Shown here piece after piece: positions 8,807 through 21,984 of a stretch of DNA of 64,000 bases. The stretch comes from Ostrinia nubilalis. Lineage: Eukaryota; Arthropoda; Insecta; Lepidoptera; Crambidae. Position 1 is the first letter of the stretch. Every line of letters starts with the position of its first letter. The stretch lies in contig NC_087093.1 in NCBI RefSeq assembly GCF_963855985.1, positions 11,981,001 to 12,045,000 of the forward strand, written 5' to 3'. A program made the position numbers and the translations under genes. The notes beneath the pieces are model-generated. The model ran no database searches, had not been told where the DNA came from, and worked only from the letters and a program-made list of their open reading frames with translations.

Positions 8807-11800
8807 TAAGACATAACAAAATAAGAATTTGTAATATGCTGTCTGATGCGCTGTCGCCTGTATTTATATTTAATAACAATCTCAAAAACTTTGCTAATTT
8901 AAATTTTATTAAGTCTAGCTATCACATTGGCATCTCAAACATCGTAAAGAAATTAATTTACTTTCTCATCTCGGGTCATTACCACTACGAATATGACATA
9001 CGACGTTGCCAATAAAGTCTGCTGAAAACGTATTAAAAGCATCTTGATTATTCAAAAGGCGTTTTTAATTAAACAACTAGACGAACTTTGGAGGGAACGT
9101 AAAATTTTAGAACCCTTTAATGCGACGTAAAATGTTTAACTGCGGGTTAACGATGGATATTAATGATTATGAGGACCGCAATATTGCGAGAATTATTTCA
9201 TAAATTTACACCGATTGGTTCGAAGTTTGACGCTTAATCAAAGTTTCGATCTAACAAAGTTGTAGTTGCAGCCATTTTATTTATTTGAGCATTCAATTAA
9301 GTAGTGATGATAAATTATAGATTCTCTAATGATTAGAAAAGTTTGTTGAGCTTCGACTACGAAATAAATAACCATTTTCGAGGCGGACAAAAAGTATTTG
9401 GTGATACTAATTTGTCTTTTGATTACATAATAATTCTTAGGGCTCTCTTATAACCTTTATTCTGCTTTGTACTTTTTATTTCATTTTAATAAGCATGTAA
9501 CATTTTAACCAGCCGACAGCCACTTCAGCAAAATAATTCACTGAGCTATACACGTGGCTATTGTTTTTAACCGACTCCAAAAAAGGAGGATGTTTATTGT
9601 TTTATCATTTTATCCTTCTTAGAAATCGAGCATAGCCCTCTCCACAGTTTGTTGTCAACAACGGCGATAAAATTGATAAATTATACTAAAAAAATGAACT
9701 CTTGGGGACGTTGGTATCAAAATGCTGAGCTGGTATCATTTCAATTCAAAAGGAGAAAGCTGTTAAAAGTAAACGTATAATACTTATCTCCTTCACAGTT
9801 TCTAACACTAATGTTTTATCTGTGGCCAGTCGAGTGATTTTACTGCGAAACTTTTTTGCGGGCGACATAAAAAGTATTCTTTCGCACTTTATTTATTTTA
9901 TAGTGGCGATAACTCTGGATCTGTATTTTAAATTCTGTGCGGTACAGCGACTGTTTTAACGAGCGCATCGATTGGGATGAACTAAGCTACTCTCGGTTTT
10001 ATGAAAACGAAACCTAAAGGTGATCTTTCACCGTTAGCATTTGCGTGAATTTTAACAATAAAAATTATTAAAATTATATCACATTTTTATTTTCCATGTG
10101 AGTCCTACCTTTAAGGGACCACTTTTATACATAATTGAGATAAGAATAAAAACTAATGTTTAGGAATTAAGTAAGTATGTAAAAGAAGGATAATAAAAGT
10201 TACAAACAGTTACAAGGACAATTTTTCTCGGCTGCAACATTGAGAAAAGAGGTGGATTGATGAAGTGTTTTTCATTTGTTTTCTTTATTTCACATTACCA
10301 TCTGCTTAATATAGTACTTAACCAAACTTGTTGGCAATGTCACTTAGTAACAGCATAACTTTTTTTGTGTAGCAAATATAGAAACTTTTTATATATTTTA
10401 CAAACCATTTAACTGTTTAGAGTAGTTTGTATTAATACGTAAAGTGGTCTAACTTTTTTGTTAATTTAGAATTTTCGACATAAATTGCAATGCTTGAACA
10501 GGCTCAAATTGACCTTCAGAATCGAGCAAACCAAGTTTTATCTGGACTTAGTAATGACATAAAGGTCATTCTGACTTAATATACGTTCGGTTACGGCCAT
10601 TAACGTCAGAACAGTGCTAAGTGAAACTTGAAATATGCGTTGTCTAGACGCGCTATTGTAAGAAAAACAAATTAATCCCCTTTCTATTGCAAGCCGAAAA
10701 GTACTCACGCAAATTTACAACCGCTGTTGAATAACAGAGAACGCCCAAAAATGAGAAAAGCGAAAATTAACCAAAGCACTCCGTACAAAATTAATGTTTA
10801 CCAGTGTGGAATATTTTTAGTTCAGAGTACCTACCTATACATTGTTTTGTACAGTGGTCGGTGGACGTGTTTGCATTAGAATCCAAAATTAATTCATTCT
10901 AACAAAATTGGGTACATTATTAATTATGTTGGTTATGGTGTTTGCCGTGTTGTGTTGGAATTCGGGCGTTTATTAAAAAAATTACAATGTTGTTTTTGTC
11001 TGAATGTTATTTGTAAAATAAACGTTATCTGTTACAAAAATACCTAATGTCATTTATTTTTAATAAAAAAAATAAACTCGAGAAATTGAAACTATCTTTA
11101 AAGGCTATGTACCTATAACACCCGCGAAGTTTGCCTAATCCTCTTCCAAACACTCTGTACAGGATTTCTTTCATAGCTAAATGGGTATGCCGCTACTTAG
11201 AAATAATTCGAATCATTTTGAATTATTCAAATGATTTTATTTTACTAACTATGAGCGCTACAAAACGCGGTTCATACGGCCATAGTAATAACTTCATACA
11301 ACATAATTTTTTTAACATTCCTTTTCTTTATTTTAAAAATTCTTAAGATTAGAGCCTTATTAACACAAACTCTCACTGTATGGTTAATGTAGTGATTAAT
11401 AAATATCCACCAATAAATACAATCAGATGTACAATGTAAATCCTTAAATTGTAAATAAACGTGCTTAATCAAAACTACCCATCAGATGCATCGATCGTCA
11501 ATTACGACCTCCCCAATTTTTAGATGTCCTCACTCCACTTTTCCTCACTCCACTCTTTTAGGGGAGCACGGCAAATATCGGCTCCACTCCAAAAGGATGG
11601 ATGTGTAATTGAAAGTTGCAAATACTCAGCTTAAAAGCTTTCGTTAATAACTTAGGATGACTTTGATGTCCACTGGTACTTAGCAGGTGTGCTTTTGAGT
11701 GTTAGATAGGCATTGCTGATATAAAGCACGATATAAATATCATCTAATACTTACTAATATCATAAAGGTGTACCTACTAGTCCGATTTGAAAAAGTATTT

Positions 11801-12399
11801 TGTGTTGGATAGCCAATTTATTGAGGAAGGCTTTATGCTATGTATAACATTACAGCCAATAGGGGCGGAACAGTAAAGAAAAATGTTGCAAAAACGGGAA
11901 ATATTATTCAAACTATTTTCACGCGTACGAAGTTGCGGGAACAGCTAGTCTATGTCATAAACCGTTTATGCAGGATGCTTCTAGATAGTATTATAAATAA
12001 GTAATTTGAGTAATACCTAGACATACCCACGACTAATTTAAGCTATACTTTAGTACCCATAGCTGCTTTACTTAATAACTTCCATTGTCCACAATTTAAA
12101 CACTATACTCACATATTTTATACTTAAATATAAAGCATATTTTCGTCTAACGGGATAGGAGATTGAGAATTAGATATTTTTAAAATGTTTGAGTTTAAAA
12201 TTTTTTCGTACCTTAAAAAATAAGATTTTGTTTTTAGATTATTTTGCACAAACAATAGACGATTGGCGAACACAACGTTTTGTGTAACGTTTACTTGTGT
12301 TTATTTTTTTAAACATGTAACCTGTTTTTCTCACGTGCAAGAATAATAAATTATTTCTCTTTTATTTCCACCACTGCAGTAAGACACCCCGCAGTTGTT
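8807..12399. other. Long AT-rich stretch without a recognisable gene
   Basis: I see no coding region. At 9569-9594 there is a fragment of the common lepidopteran 'aaccgactccaaaaaaggagg' repeat. The rest is AT-rich DNA with many poly-T runs and 'tacctac' words. Short open frames at 11131-11346 and 11272-11472 look like chance. Confidence 0.5.
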
Positions 12400-12500
12400 T
12401 GGTCGGCTTTCAATTTGTATGAGGAATCGGCAGATACCTAAAAAATCGGTGAATGTGCGCACTTCCATACAATTTGTTTGAATACTGATTAACTAGCGAC
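12400..12500 (-). repeat. Interspersed repeat with TCGGCCGAT motif, copy A
   Basis: 'atgaggaatcggcagatacc' and 'aaaatcggtgaatgtgcgca' match the reverse complement of 24411-24540 and, more loosely, 17500-17640. It is a short non-coding repeat family with internal inverted symmetry. Confidence 0.6.
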
Positions 12501-13505
12501 GATAAAAAGCCTAAAGTCTATATGTAGTCTGCAGCTTGTAGATAGATATATAGATCAAAGATTAATTTACAATCAGGTAGGGATAAAAGTAGGGATAAAT
12601 TAGTATTCGTAACTTAAAGTACCTAGTCGAAACAAAAAATAAAAAGAAACATTGTTAAACAATATTATCAGAAATACACACTATAAACTGCAATGTGTGT
12701 CGCAGAAACACAAAACGGCAATAGCTCAGCAATTAGTTTACATAGAGCGAACCACTGATTTTCAGCTATTATTATTATTATTGGTTTTTGGGCCTTCATT
12801 TGCGCCAGCTCGACCAGGTTTGATCTATTGTGGCAGCCCTTGTGTTTAGAGTTCACTGCTTAGTCCCGTTGAGTCTATAAATTTCCAGATTCTTTGGAGC
12901 GTGATATCTGCTATCTCATCATTCTCATCCGGGTGCATGATGTGTCGCCCGATTTTCAGCTAAGTATAGCCTAAAGAAGACAAACGCGAGAGAGACTTAG
13001 GGCAGGTTATTTATGTTTCATACAAATAAAACAGCAATAAACAGTGTCTTTGTCCGCAACCACGCGTTCCACACTCTAAACGGCCTAGTTTATTTATCGG
13101 AAACCCTTCCGCGTCCACTCAGTCTTAATGGCCGTGTTTTGGTCTCCGCCGGACGCGCGATTTTAATTATTTTCGTTCAATTTACGGCCGCCATTAAAGG
13201 AGAGGTCCCCAGCCGACCATTAGACTACCGCTTATTTGTGAGGACCTCTTGTTGATAACTTTATACCGCTGTATTTTACGCTAGTGTTAATCAGGCTGGG
13301 ATAATGAGTCTCGCGTTCGAGGAATATTTTATGTCGGTAGATGGTATGTGCGCAATTATGCTCAGATGATAAATAACGGGGATATTTGGGAGTTTATGAG
13401 CGCACGACACGGAGTAGTATGTGCATTGTTAAGTGAAGGACTATTTACTCAGAACGTTAAGGTTACGGGCATATTTTTTAATAAGTAGTTATTTATTTCT
13501 AGCGT
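12501..13505. other. Mixed repeat debris and a GC-richer block
   Basis: 12770-12970 begins with an (att)n run then 'ggtttttgggccttcatttg', which looks like an old LINE or SINE tail that I cannot name. 13060-13260 is clearly GC-richer than its surroundings (short frame at 13013-13255). It could be a conserved non-coding element or an old exon, but no splice or domain evidence supports a gene. Confidence 0.35.
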
Positions 13506-13711
13506 AATCCTACTATTAATATTATAAATGCGAAAGTTTTGATATCTGGATGTCTGGATGTTTGTTACTCTTTCATGCAAAAACTACTAAACGGATCTTG
13601 TTGAAACTTGACAGTAATATTTTTGTAGCCTGATTAACATATAGGCTATAATTTGTGCTGATCTGCGACACTAAATTTCAAGCGGATGAAGCCGCGGGCA
13701 AAAACTAGTTA
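13506..13711 (-). repeat. Lepidopteran interspersed repeat, copy in reverse orientation
   Basis: It runs from 'aatcctactattaatattat' to 'gccgcgggcaaaaactagtt'. It is the reverse of the repeat at 36578-36786 along its whole length, with the internal 'aaaaactactaaacggatct' matching 'ccgttcagtagtttttgcg'. Confidence 0.8.
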
Positions 13712-16118
13712 AGTAATAATATTATAAATAACATATAATTGCTTCTGACATTCAGACGATTATCGGAACCTTTTTTCGCAAAAAATAAACACTTTAGAGG
13801 GTGAAAAAGCTATTGAAAAATATCATGGGGAACATCATCATTCATCACTCAAGTTAGGGATATGAAAATTCATATACCTAGTATGCTTTCGATATTAAAG
13901 TGATTTTGATCATAAAGACCTATGACAGATAAGAGTGCAGAAGATAGTTTACCATAACGTACTTTTTTATCATAAGAGGTTTTTGAGGTAATAACAAGCT
14001 GAAGTTATTGAGCACATCACAACACAGATAAATATTCTTAAAAGTGGAAGTGACTGCCACAGGTTAAAAAACCTTACAACACGACAAAATGCATCTACAG
14101 AACACCTACCTAACCGTCGTAAAAATAAAAATATTTGATAAAATGTTGACACATTAACAAGATTATAATTTTTACCGTCCTCCGATCAGACCCTATCTAA
14201 TACCTCCAATCCAATTACGCTTTACAAATTCGCAATTCTATACGTTTTTCGATTTCTAATCGCTACAAACGAGGGTCGTGGTAATCTCGCTTTCATATCT
14301 GAAAGAATCGGGCGGCTGATAATCTGTCGAACACGGAGCAGGTAAATAGCTATTACCCGCTCCACTGGGTGAAGAACTGAGGAGATAAGATTTGACAGCC
14401 ACGTTTCACTTGATTGATGACATGTCTCAGCCAGGGTATGACGACTTCATTTCATGCCTGTTACTGTAAAGTCAGGCATGACAATCGGTGGGATTATAAT
14501 GATTGATCGTAGGATGTTCCTGTACTTTGTAGTAAAAATTGTGTTGAGGAAAACGAAACAATTTCAATTAAGTTTAATCTTTGATGGGAATTTATCGGAG
14601 GTACATTTTCATGGTTTGGATTGATATTTTAAAAATATTTGATAGAAGAGCTTGACTTCTTATACCGATTGCAATCAAGTACGAAAAATTTGATTACAAA
14701 AAGGGAATCTTGTTAGTCAAAACCTGCTTAAAGATTGGATTAAAAATTGGACCAGCCAAATTGAAATTCGGCAAGGAAATAAGTAGGAAGTGACGCAAAT
14801 CGCATTAACCACTGGAAATTGCAGCCGAAAAGAAACGAGTGGCCAAACAAGATACAGACTTATTAAATCGCTTTTTGCCAGTTCTATCCTTGTATCAGAT
14901 ACATTTCAAAAACCCTAAAGAATTCTCCCATGCGAAATAATTTAACTTGGCGACGAGACTTTCAAATGAAAAGTCTAAAACATTTTCCCTCCGATTCAAA
15001 AGGTGACACGAAAATTCTTTATTGAAATCGGGATATTATTCTTTCAAATGATACCTATTTCGAGCGGCGCGTAATTATAGCGGCTTATTCTAAACTTTGC
15101 TCACAATTGGTAAATAATTATAATTATCACTTTGGCCCCTTTCGAGTATTCGCAAAAAGGCAAAGTATAAAACTTCTCGGTACGCCCTCTTACTTATTAA
15201 AATTTTCTCAATGCAAAATCATCTAAGCACCAAACGTTATTCTAAACTGTGCCGTATAGCACTAGATATAAGCTCTACATTGATGTCAATACTCACAAAT
15301 AACGATCAAAGGGAAGTTTGATTTTGCGGTGATAATTGTGGTGAATCCTTAATTATTTTGAGGGTAAACTTTTGCCGAAGTTAATTTGGGCCGGTTGTTA
15401 GATTCCTTTTTAATGGACACTCTTTTAAGGTGACTTCCAATTTATTTGGTTGACTGGAATATTCATTAAATTCGTCGAAAAGCTCTCGTCTGGGATATCT
15501 TTTTAACGATGCTCGGAACCGCTTTGATGAGTTCGGTGCAGAATACACTCGTATTTGAGTTTTAAATGTTCGAAAAGTAAATGTTTTTGTCATAACAAGA
15601 GTCGCACTGGATGGGGTGATCGTATAGCTACGAGTATAGTTGCGTTGCGTACTGCGCAGAGCCCTTTTAAAGCTCCCCTCGCAAATCCCGTTGAGTGTAT
15701 ATCTATGGCTAGATTTAGGTAGAACCTAGGTATTATGGGGCGAGGGCGAAGGGAAGTAATTACTAGGGGGAAACATCAAGTGTGTCACAGGGAGAGTGTG
15801 TTGGTGTGTTGTAAGGACAAAAATGGCAGGGAGTCGGTAAGTGTGCCGGCATACGTCAGTTCACTGTGTCAGTGCTGATCTTTTGAAGATGCCCGCGGTA
15901 GAGGTCAATAGTTTCGAAGGGTAAAGGTTTTACACTAGAAAAACATCCCTGCAGCAGTTGAATCGTGGAATTTTTGGACGATTTTGAAGCAGTTTCCATG
16001 AAAAATGTAATGTGTTTGACATTTTACATTTTGAGATTGATTTAGGGTGAAATAATAACGTTTAATTTTCTGATTATTTTGTAAATAACACTTTTTTTTG
16101 TACAAGGTAAGTAGTTAA
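13712..16118. other. No gene seen
   Basis: AT-rich spacer. 14160-14480 and 15600-15900 are GC-richer and lack repeat signatures, so they may be conserved non-coding DNA. Short frames at 13970-14152 and 15381-15593 show no domain. Confidence 0.4.
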
Positions 16119-16151
16119 TTCCTCTGGAATTTGTAGTATATTCCAGAGGAA
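16119..16151. repeat. Small perfect hairpin, 12-bp stem
   Basis: TTCCTCTGGAAT at 16119-16130 pairs with ATTCCAGAGGAA at 16140-16151 around a 9-base loop. It is too short for a microRNA precursor. No poly-T tract or other context assigns a role. Confidence 0.6.
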
Positions 16152-16375
16152 CTATAATATGTTTCGAACTTAAGTTTTCGATATTTTCTCAAAAATAAAT
16201 CAATAAACATCGTTTCAGTGTTTTAGATCATTTTGGAAATTTAAAAATGATAATGTTACAATAATCGGTAGGGTATCAAATTATGAGTACTTAATAATCA
16301 TGATTATGAGTATTAAACGCTAAAGCATATTATCCGACTGCACAGCGTGTCCTTCGAGGTACTGATATTATGGAT

Positions 16376-16680
16376 TTTATTCGTTCGTTCGTTCGTTCGT
16401 TTCAGCCAAATGACGTCCACTGCTGGACAAAGGCCTCCTCCAAGGTTTTCCACAATGCACAGTCCTGCGCTGCCCGCATCCAGGCTCTTCCCGCGACCTT
16501 TACGAGATCGTCGGTCCACCTAGTAGGAGGCCTGCCCACGCTACGTCTTCCAGCCCGTGGTCGCCACTCGAGAACTTTTCTGCCCCAACGGCCATCGTCT
16601 CTACGAGCTATGTGCCCCGCCCACTGCCACTTGGTTTTAGCAATTCTGCGAGCTATGTCGGTCACTTTGGTTCTCCTATG
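16376..16680 (-). mobile_element. 3' end of an RTE-like LINE, with (TTCG)n tail
   Basis: An open minus-strand frame (16665-16402) encodes the C-terminal tail typical of RTE/craniofacial-development-protein-2-like reverse transcriptases: KWQWAGHIARRDDGRW, then VGRPPTRWTDD, ending FVQQWTSFG. The element ends in a tetranucleotide tail, seen on the plus strand as repeated 'ttcg' at about 16379-16400. It is 5'-truncated, about 300 bp, with no RT core. Related tails occur at 34560, 45110, 45868, 50830 and 56178, several differing in the microsatellite at the end. Confidence 0.85.
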
Positions 16681-17499
16681 GATTTTATTCGAATAATTTC
16701 TAACTAAAACAATTACTTTTGGATCAAGACAGATTAAGTATGATCAGGCAAAATCTTACTAAATAACTTGTTTTTAGAAATCCACCAGACAGAAATAAAA
16801 TTTGTGCTGCTTTGATCTTTAAAAAAAAGATTCATAACTTTTCTTTTCAAATAATCTTTTCATTATGCTTTCTGGCAGCTTGGTACCGTTTATATTCTGC
16901 TAAAACATCCTAAAACATTTTAATTCCACAAACAAATTGAACTGGCCAGTCCTAAATAACAAAAATAAATTAAAAAGTAAACATTCGAAATTTGAACCGC
17001 GCGTCGTGTTTGCGCATCGAAAGTATTCATCAGTGGAGGGGCGCAGCCCTAAAGGCGGGGCGACGCGTGGTGGGGGTAGCACCTATGAACACTAGACCGT
17101 GGATATGACACATTTTACTAAAATTTCTTTTAGAATATACATGTTGACACCACCAATCAATTGACGTACTTTTTACTGTCAAAACGAATCTCTCCCATAG
17201 ATTTTGTATGGCACTACAAGCAAGTGACGTCACTATTTTGTCAACTCAATTAAACTACTTTTTTCAATTACAATGCGACCAAAAATCGTAATTTACAGGT
17301 AATTTAAAATTAATTAAGTTTTTAAGAACAGAATGAAGTGTCTTTAAAAAAATGTGATTGCGAATTATTGGGGAATGGTGTCAAATTGTCTATTTTTGAC
17401 TGACAAAAAACAATTGACTGCATGACAATTTTTTAAAATTATGACGTTCTCAAAAAACAACTGACTGCAGAACGAGGCGCGAGGGCATCACTGAGACAA
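16681..17499. other. No gene seen
   Basis: AT-rich spacer. Around 17030-17080 a short GC-rich block ('ggggcgcagccctaaaggcg') stands out but has no recognised identity. Confidence 0.4.
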
Positions 17500-17640
17500 C
17501 CCGCAAACTACAGATTTTTTGTCGGCCGATAGATTAGGTCGATTTCTAATTTTTATGACGAATCGGCCGATACCATATCGGTGATTTCACCGCATATTAC
17601 ACGTTCATAAATTTTAATGTTCATACTGATTAATTTTCCG
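17500..17640 (+). repeat. Interspersed repeat with TCGGCCGAT motif, copy B
   Basis: 'cgcaaactacagattttttg' followed by 'gtcggccgatag', and later 'gaatcggccgataccatatc', match the family at 24411-24540. This copy has diverged in the middle. Confidence 0.6.
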
Positions 17641-19193
17641 ACTAAACTATCAGCACACAAAATTGTGTATAGTAGGTATGTGGGGGGAAGTCTAAAGAAC
17701 TGCAATGGATTGCTAATTGCTATATTAATCTGGCATATTCTTATCTTTTTAAACTTTTTCTATGGTTCAGAGAAAATTTTGCTCAGTGCTTAAGTGCTTA
17801 AAATAGTTATTACTTTGTTAAGAATTAACTCATCAAGCATTATTTTTAATTATAATTGTGTTCGAAGTCAATTTTACTTAACATTGTTCGATCAACAAAG
17901 CAGATGATCTCAAAAAACTGATGCGTTTCGATTACGATACTATGAAACGTTTAGGGTTCCTATCATACTTCTTTCACATGATGATTTTAAGAGCATTGAA
18001 AATCTTTTAGGCTACTTAGAACTTGTGATTCCAAACTTCATTAATTCAACGTTTTATCAAAGAAAAGGAAGTCATATCTTTTACCATCGAAAAGTAAACC
18101 TAGCACCGGTGTTACCAGATCTGTCGTCAACACCAGTAATGCTTCGAACATTTTTATTCCTGACTGCCAACATTCAAACGTAACAAATCCAACTAACTTT
18201 GCTCTCCCTCAAAAAACAAATAGCAGTTCCAAATTTAAATTCAGGGTCATCCAATGCTTCGTAACTTGCAGCTCGGCAGGAACCCTATAGGTATGATTAT
18301 CCGGAGATCGGGCTAGGGGATCTGAGTACAAAGAGCGTTGCTACGTTACCAGACCTAACCCCAAGGTCAGCTGTGCTATACAGTGATCGAGTTATGAATC
18401 CGAGGGGTCGAATGTACCTATTCGAAGTACTAATCGACCCAGGGTATGCGTCGCTTTGACGGGGGCCCATTTCATTTGGAATATGCATTGGACAGTGTTT
18501 TGTTTTTGTTTCGTTTTTAATTAACAGTGCATGAATGCGAAGTGGATATGCGAGATAAAAAAATACAGTACGGAAGTGACTTATTGAATTTTTTACGTAT
18601 TTTAATATGTAATACGCAGTGGTAGGGTTCAAATTATATTGTTTTATATTGGCAAAGTGCGTTTTGCCCAATTGTAAAATCTTTATTATTTAGATGACTT
18701 ATAAAATGCGGCAGAATCACTGTCGATTGCCTTTGCTTCTAACTCCAAAAGACTTAAAAATAGTATTTATTCGACACAAAGATGTTTTTGCTGATCTAAA
18801 CCTGGTGTTCATACGTGCTTTTTTGATAGATTTACTTGTAAATTATTTATTAAAATTGATTTTAAACGCAATCATTAAAAAAAATACGGCTTTTCTTTCG
18901 GAGCTATGTAGAGCTACGAATTAAATATCAGCTTTTAGTGTAGACGTATGTAAGTTGGTAGTTCTTCCAATTTGATTTAATGTATGTATGTATGTATTCC
19001 TACCGTATTAGATAAACTGGACATTGATTACGATTCGACGGACGAATCTAGAGGGAATTTTCACCCGGCCCTTTATTTAGCTGGGGTGATCACTGGTTTC
19101 ATTACCGATTTAGAGATCCATAGACAATTTGATTACTCCATATTTGCGCAATGTTGCTTCGTATTCCTGTATAGACAACAGAGTTATATTTTA
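17641..19193. other. AT-rich spacer with one unexplained open frame
   Basis: A minus-strand frame of 124 codons (18671-18297) includes GC-richer DNA at 18300-18480. Its product matches no domain I know, and no splice signals or matching upstream exon are apparent, so I do not call it a gene. A (gtat)n microsatellite lies at about 18980-18996. Confidence 0.4.
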
Positions 19194-19339
19194 CGCCCGT
19201 ATTCACAAACGATGCTTGCTTAAGTGAAGCAGCAAATCGAACGCACAGCGTTGAATAGAGCTCTGTGATTGGTTTGTGTGTCACCCTGTGCGTCCACATG
19301 CACTGTGAGACCTCATAATAATGTTTGTGAATACGGGCG
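19194..19339. mobile_element. 146-bp PIF/Harbinger-like MITE, TSD TTA
   Basis: It begins CGCCCGTATTCACAAAC and ends with the reverse complement GTTTGTGAATACGGGCG. It is flanked by TTA on both sides (19191-19193 and 19340-19342). A 3-bp TWA duplication is the mark of PIF/Harbinger. No coding sequence. Confidence 0.85.
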
Positions 19340-19342
19340 TTA

Positions 19343-21976
19343 TTGTCACATCTTACCATTATATGTTAAGTAAAAAAGTAAAAAAAATCATAAAACGACC
19401 TACAAAAATCCAACTCTCTGAGAGGGACTTACCAATCAGCACCATGAAATCTCACGGAACCATCACATCCACATTCGTTCTACCCTCCCAATCGAATAAA
19501 TCCCGATGGGCGGTAGTTAATTAATAATTTAAGGACGTTCCAGCCTCAGCGGTCGCCATCACTAATGGAAAAGTTCAATTTACACACCATTTTTGCTCAT
19601 TAGAGCTTTTTAAATTAGAGAATTTCAAGCTTTCAATCATGTATGGAAACGAAAATGAAACATTATAGATGAAAAATTGGATTGATGAAAAATTATTGAA
19701 TGGGCTAGCTAATTAATGAAACTACAGGGTTTTGCATTTTTTTTAAACAAAGTTAGGATCAGTTTAATTAATGGAAGTTTATTGTTTAAATAACCTCCTA
19801 TTAAACTAGCTCCTTAGTTAAGTGGGTTTTATCGATGAAAATCTGTTGTTGAACTTAAACCTACCCACATGTAAGTCTGGTTACTTCAAAATATAACTAA
19901 TTTTTCCTGCCACTGCTTCTGTTAAGTGTAAATAACTTAGTGGGCGTTGGCAGCGGCTGTTTACGAGTATTGACAGATAGGTTCTAAGATTATTAATAAA
20001 CAATATCATTATTATGCTATTCTTAAATACCTACTTGTGACATTATAATCAGAAAAAGTCTCTTTTTAAATTTCCAGATTTCCATGACATAAAAATATAA
20101 GTTTAGCAATTAAATTAACTCTTAAAAAATCCAATAAAAATCTAAGCAATAATGAATTGAATGTGCGAATTTTACAATGGCACAAATTAAAAGAGCCCAT
20201 AAAAAGTTGGGTAAAAAGTGTTTTATATCCCAAATTGCTGTGACAGTGCAGTTGTAGGAGTTATTTACGACTTCAATAAAGTGGACCTTAAAATTGTTAA
20301 TGAAAAGGTATTAAAACAGGCGGCCCTCGTAAATAACCCGGTGACAGTTCGCAGCAAGAAAAATGCGACTCGGATTTGGACAAATGACTAACAGCAGTTA
20401 GCTGATTGTACGGTGTACTTTATCAGCGGCATAATATTCAGGGTGTAACAAAAACAACGTATTAAAATGTAATATAAATAACAAGATATTTTTTGGTCAA
20501 AGCAATAAAATACGGATTGAGGAGTTTATCGACAGCTGCGCTAGACTTTCTAGTGTGAACACGAATAAAAAAATCGAATGCAATAGTACTGCGAGAGTAC
20601 GTTGCCTATATTATTAAAAATAACACTATTCTTCCTAAAGACTCTTTTTTACTAACCAGAGATGTAAAAGATTTCGTAAATCTCCTTTATTACAAGGATC
20701 TATCAATTATTCAGTCTTAACTTAATTAAATATTATAGCCATGGCTCCATCCCTTAAATAAATACCCATCACCCATCCTCCACCAAACACATTACCTTAA
20801 TCGCATCAAATTTCCCAAGCTAATAAATCGACCGCCCTTAACTCCTGAATTCCCCGCACGTAATATTATTATAAGAATATTGACATGGTGTTAGTAATTG
20901 AAGATAACCAGCTGTTCCATCGGAAATGCCCTAAAGGTTGTCACGCCATGAATACAAAGTGGAAGAAATTCTATTCTAGGCACCACTTTGTACAGTCGAC
21001 GACACGAGACTATACTTTTTTTGTTCCAAAATAGCTTCTATTACAACGACAAAAGGTGCCTGTTTTTACCTTCATATCGTATGTTCTAGAATGATTGGAA
21101 ATGTAAAGTGCAGACTCAGCTGTAATATCAGTGCCACTTTGTAAATGCAGCTTTTTGTGTTGTGAAAATTACCTTGTAAATGTTGACAGTACGTGTATCT
21201 CCAGCAAATTGTGAATTCGATTTTTTGTTTTCGATGCCCGTGTGTGATGGGATGATTGTTTGGAATCGTTTTTTTTTAATTTCCAATTTTAATAATGTGA
21301 TATCCTATAAGTATAAAAAATATATCTTACGTACCTACTCACACCAAGTGACAAACATTTTAAAGACTATTTTTATTTAGTTCCGATTCTAAAAACTTTG
21401 ATGCACGTTTTTCCCGACTGCCAAGGAAGGGTTACATTTGTTTACTTATTTAAATGTTTATAGCCAACATTTGAGTAGAAAAAGCAATCACACATTTTAA
21501 AGTTTTCCGTATAGATTTATGCCTCCATTTTACAATAACCAATTGGCCGGCCCGTATTTATGAAGATACCTAATAAAACCGGCCAACGAAGTATGGTGGC
21601 GGGGCCCGGATTTATATTCCGGTCGTGCCTTTAGACGGACGTTAATCGAAATCTTATTTCATACGGCAAATGTACCGTGAATAGTCCCGAGACTGTCTCT
21701 ACGCCGAAAGATATTCCACCCTGTATCTTGCCATAGGCCACAATTTTAGCAGTTGGTCAACTGAGTTAAATTTATTTTTTCTTAAGAATAATGTGGTTCA
21801 CACACTTAAATAAAAGATGAAGTAGGTAAGTAAGTGATATTGTCCTGATCGAAATTACAATTAACTTATTATCTACGACCATAATATCTTTATCTAAACC
21901 TGATTTAAAATATACCACACAAAAACACTTTTCATCAAACATCAGTCTTTCTTTTCAGTTGAATTTTTTGATAGTA
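19343..21976. other. No gene seen
   Basis: AT-rich DNA with no frame over about 66 codons. 20870-21000 and 21540-21730 are GC-richer and unexplained. Nothing here supports an exon. Confidence 0.45.
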
Positions 21977-21984
21977 ACTAAAAC

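Noticed and set aside
18297..18671. 124-codon minus-strand frame as a gene
   Set aside because: No domain, splice or promoter evidence, and partly AT-rich; kept only as an unexplained frame in the region entry.
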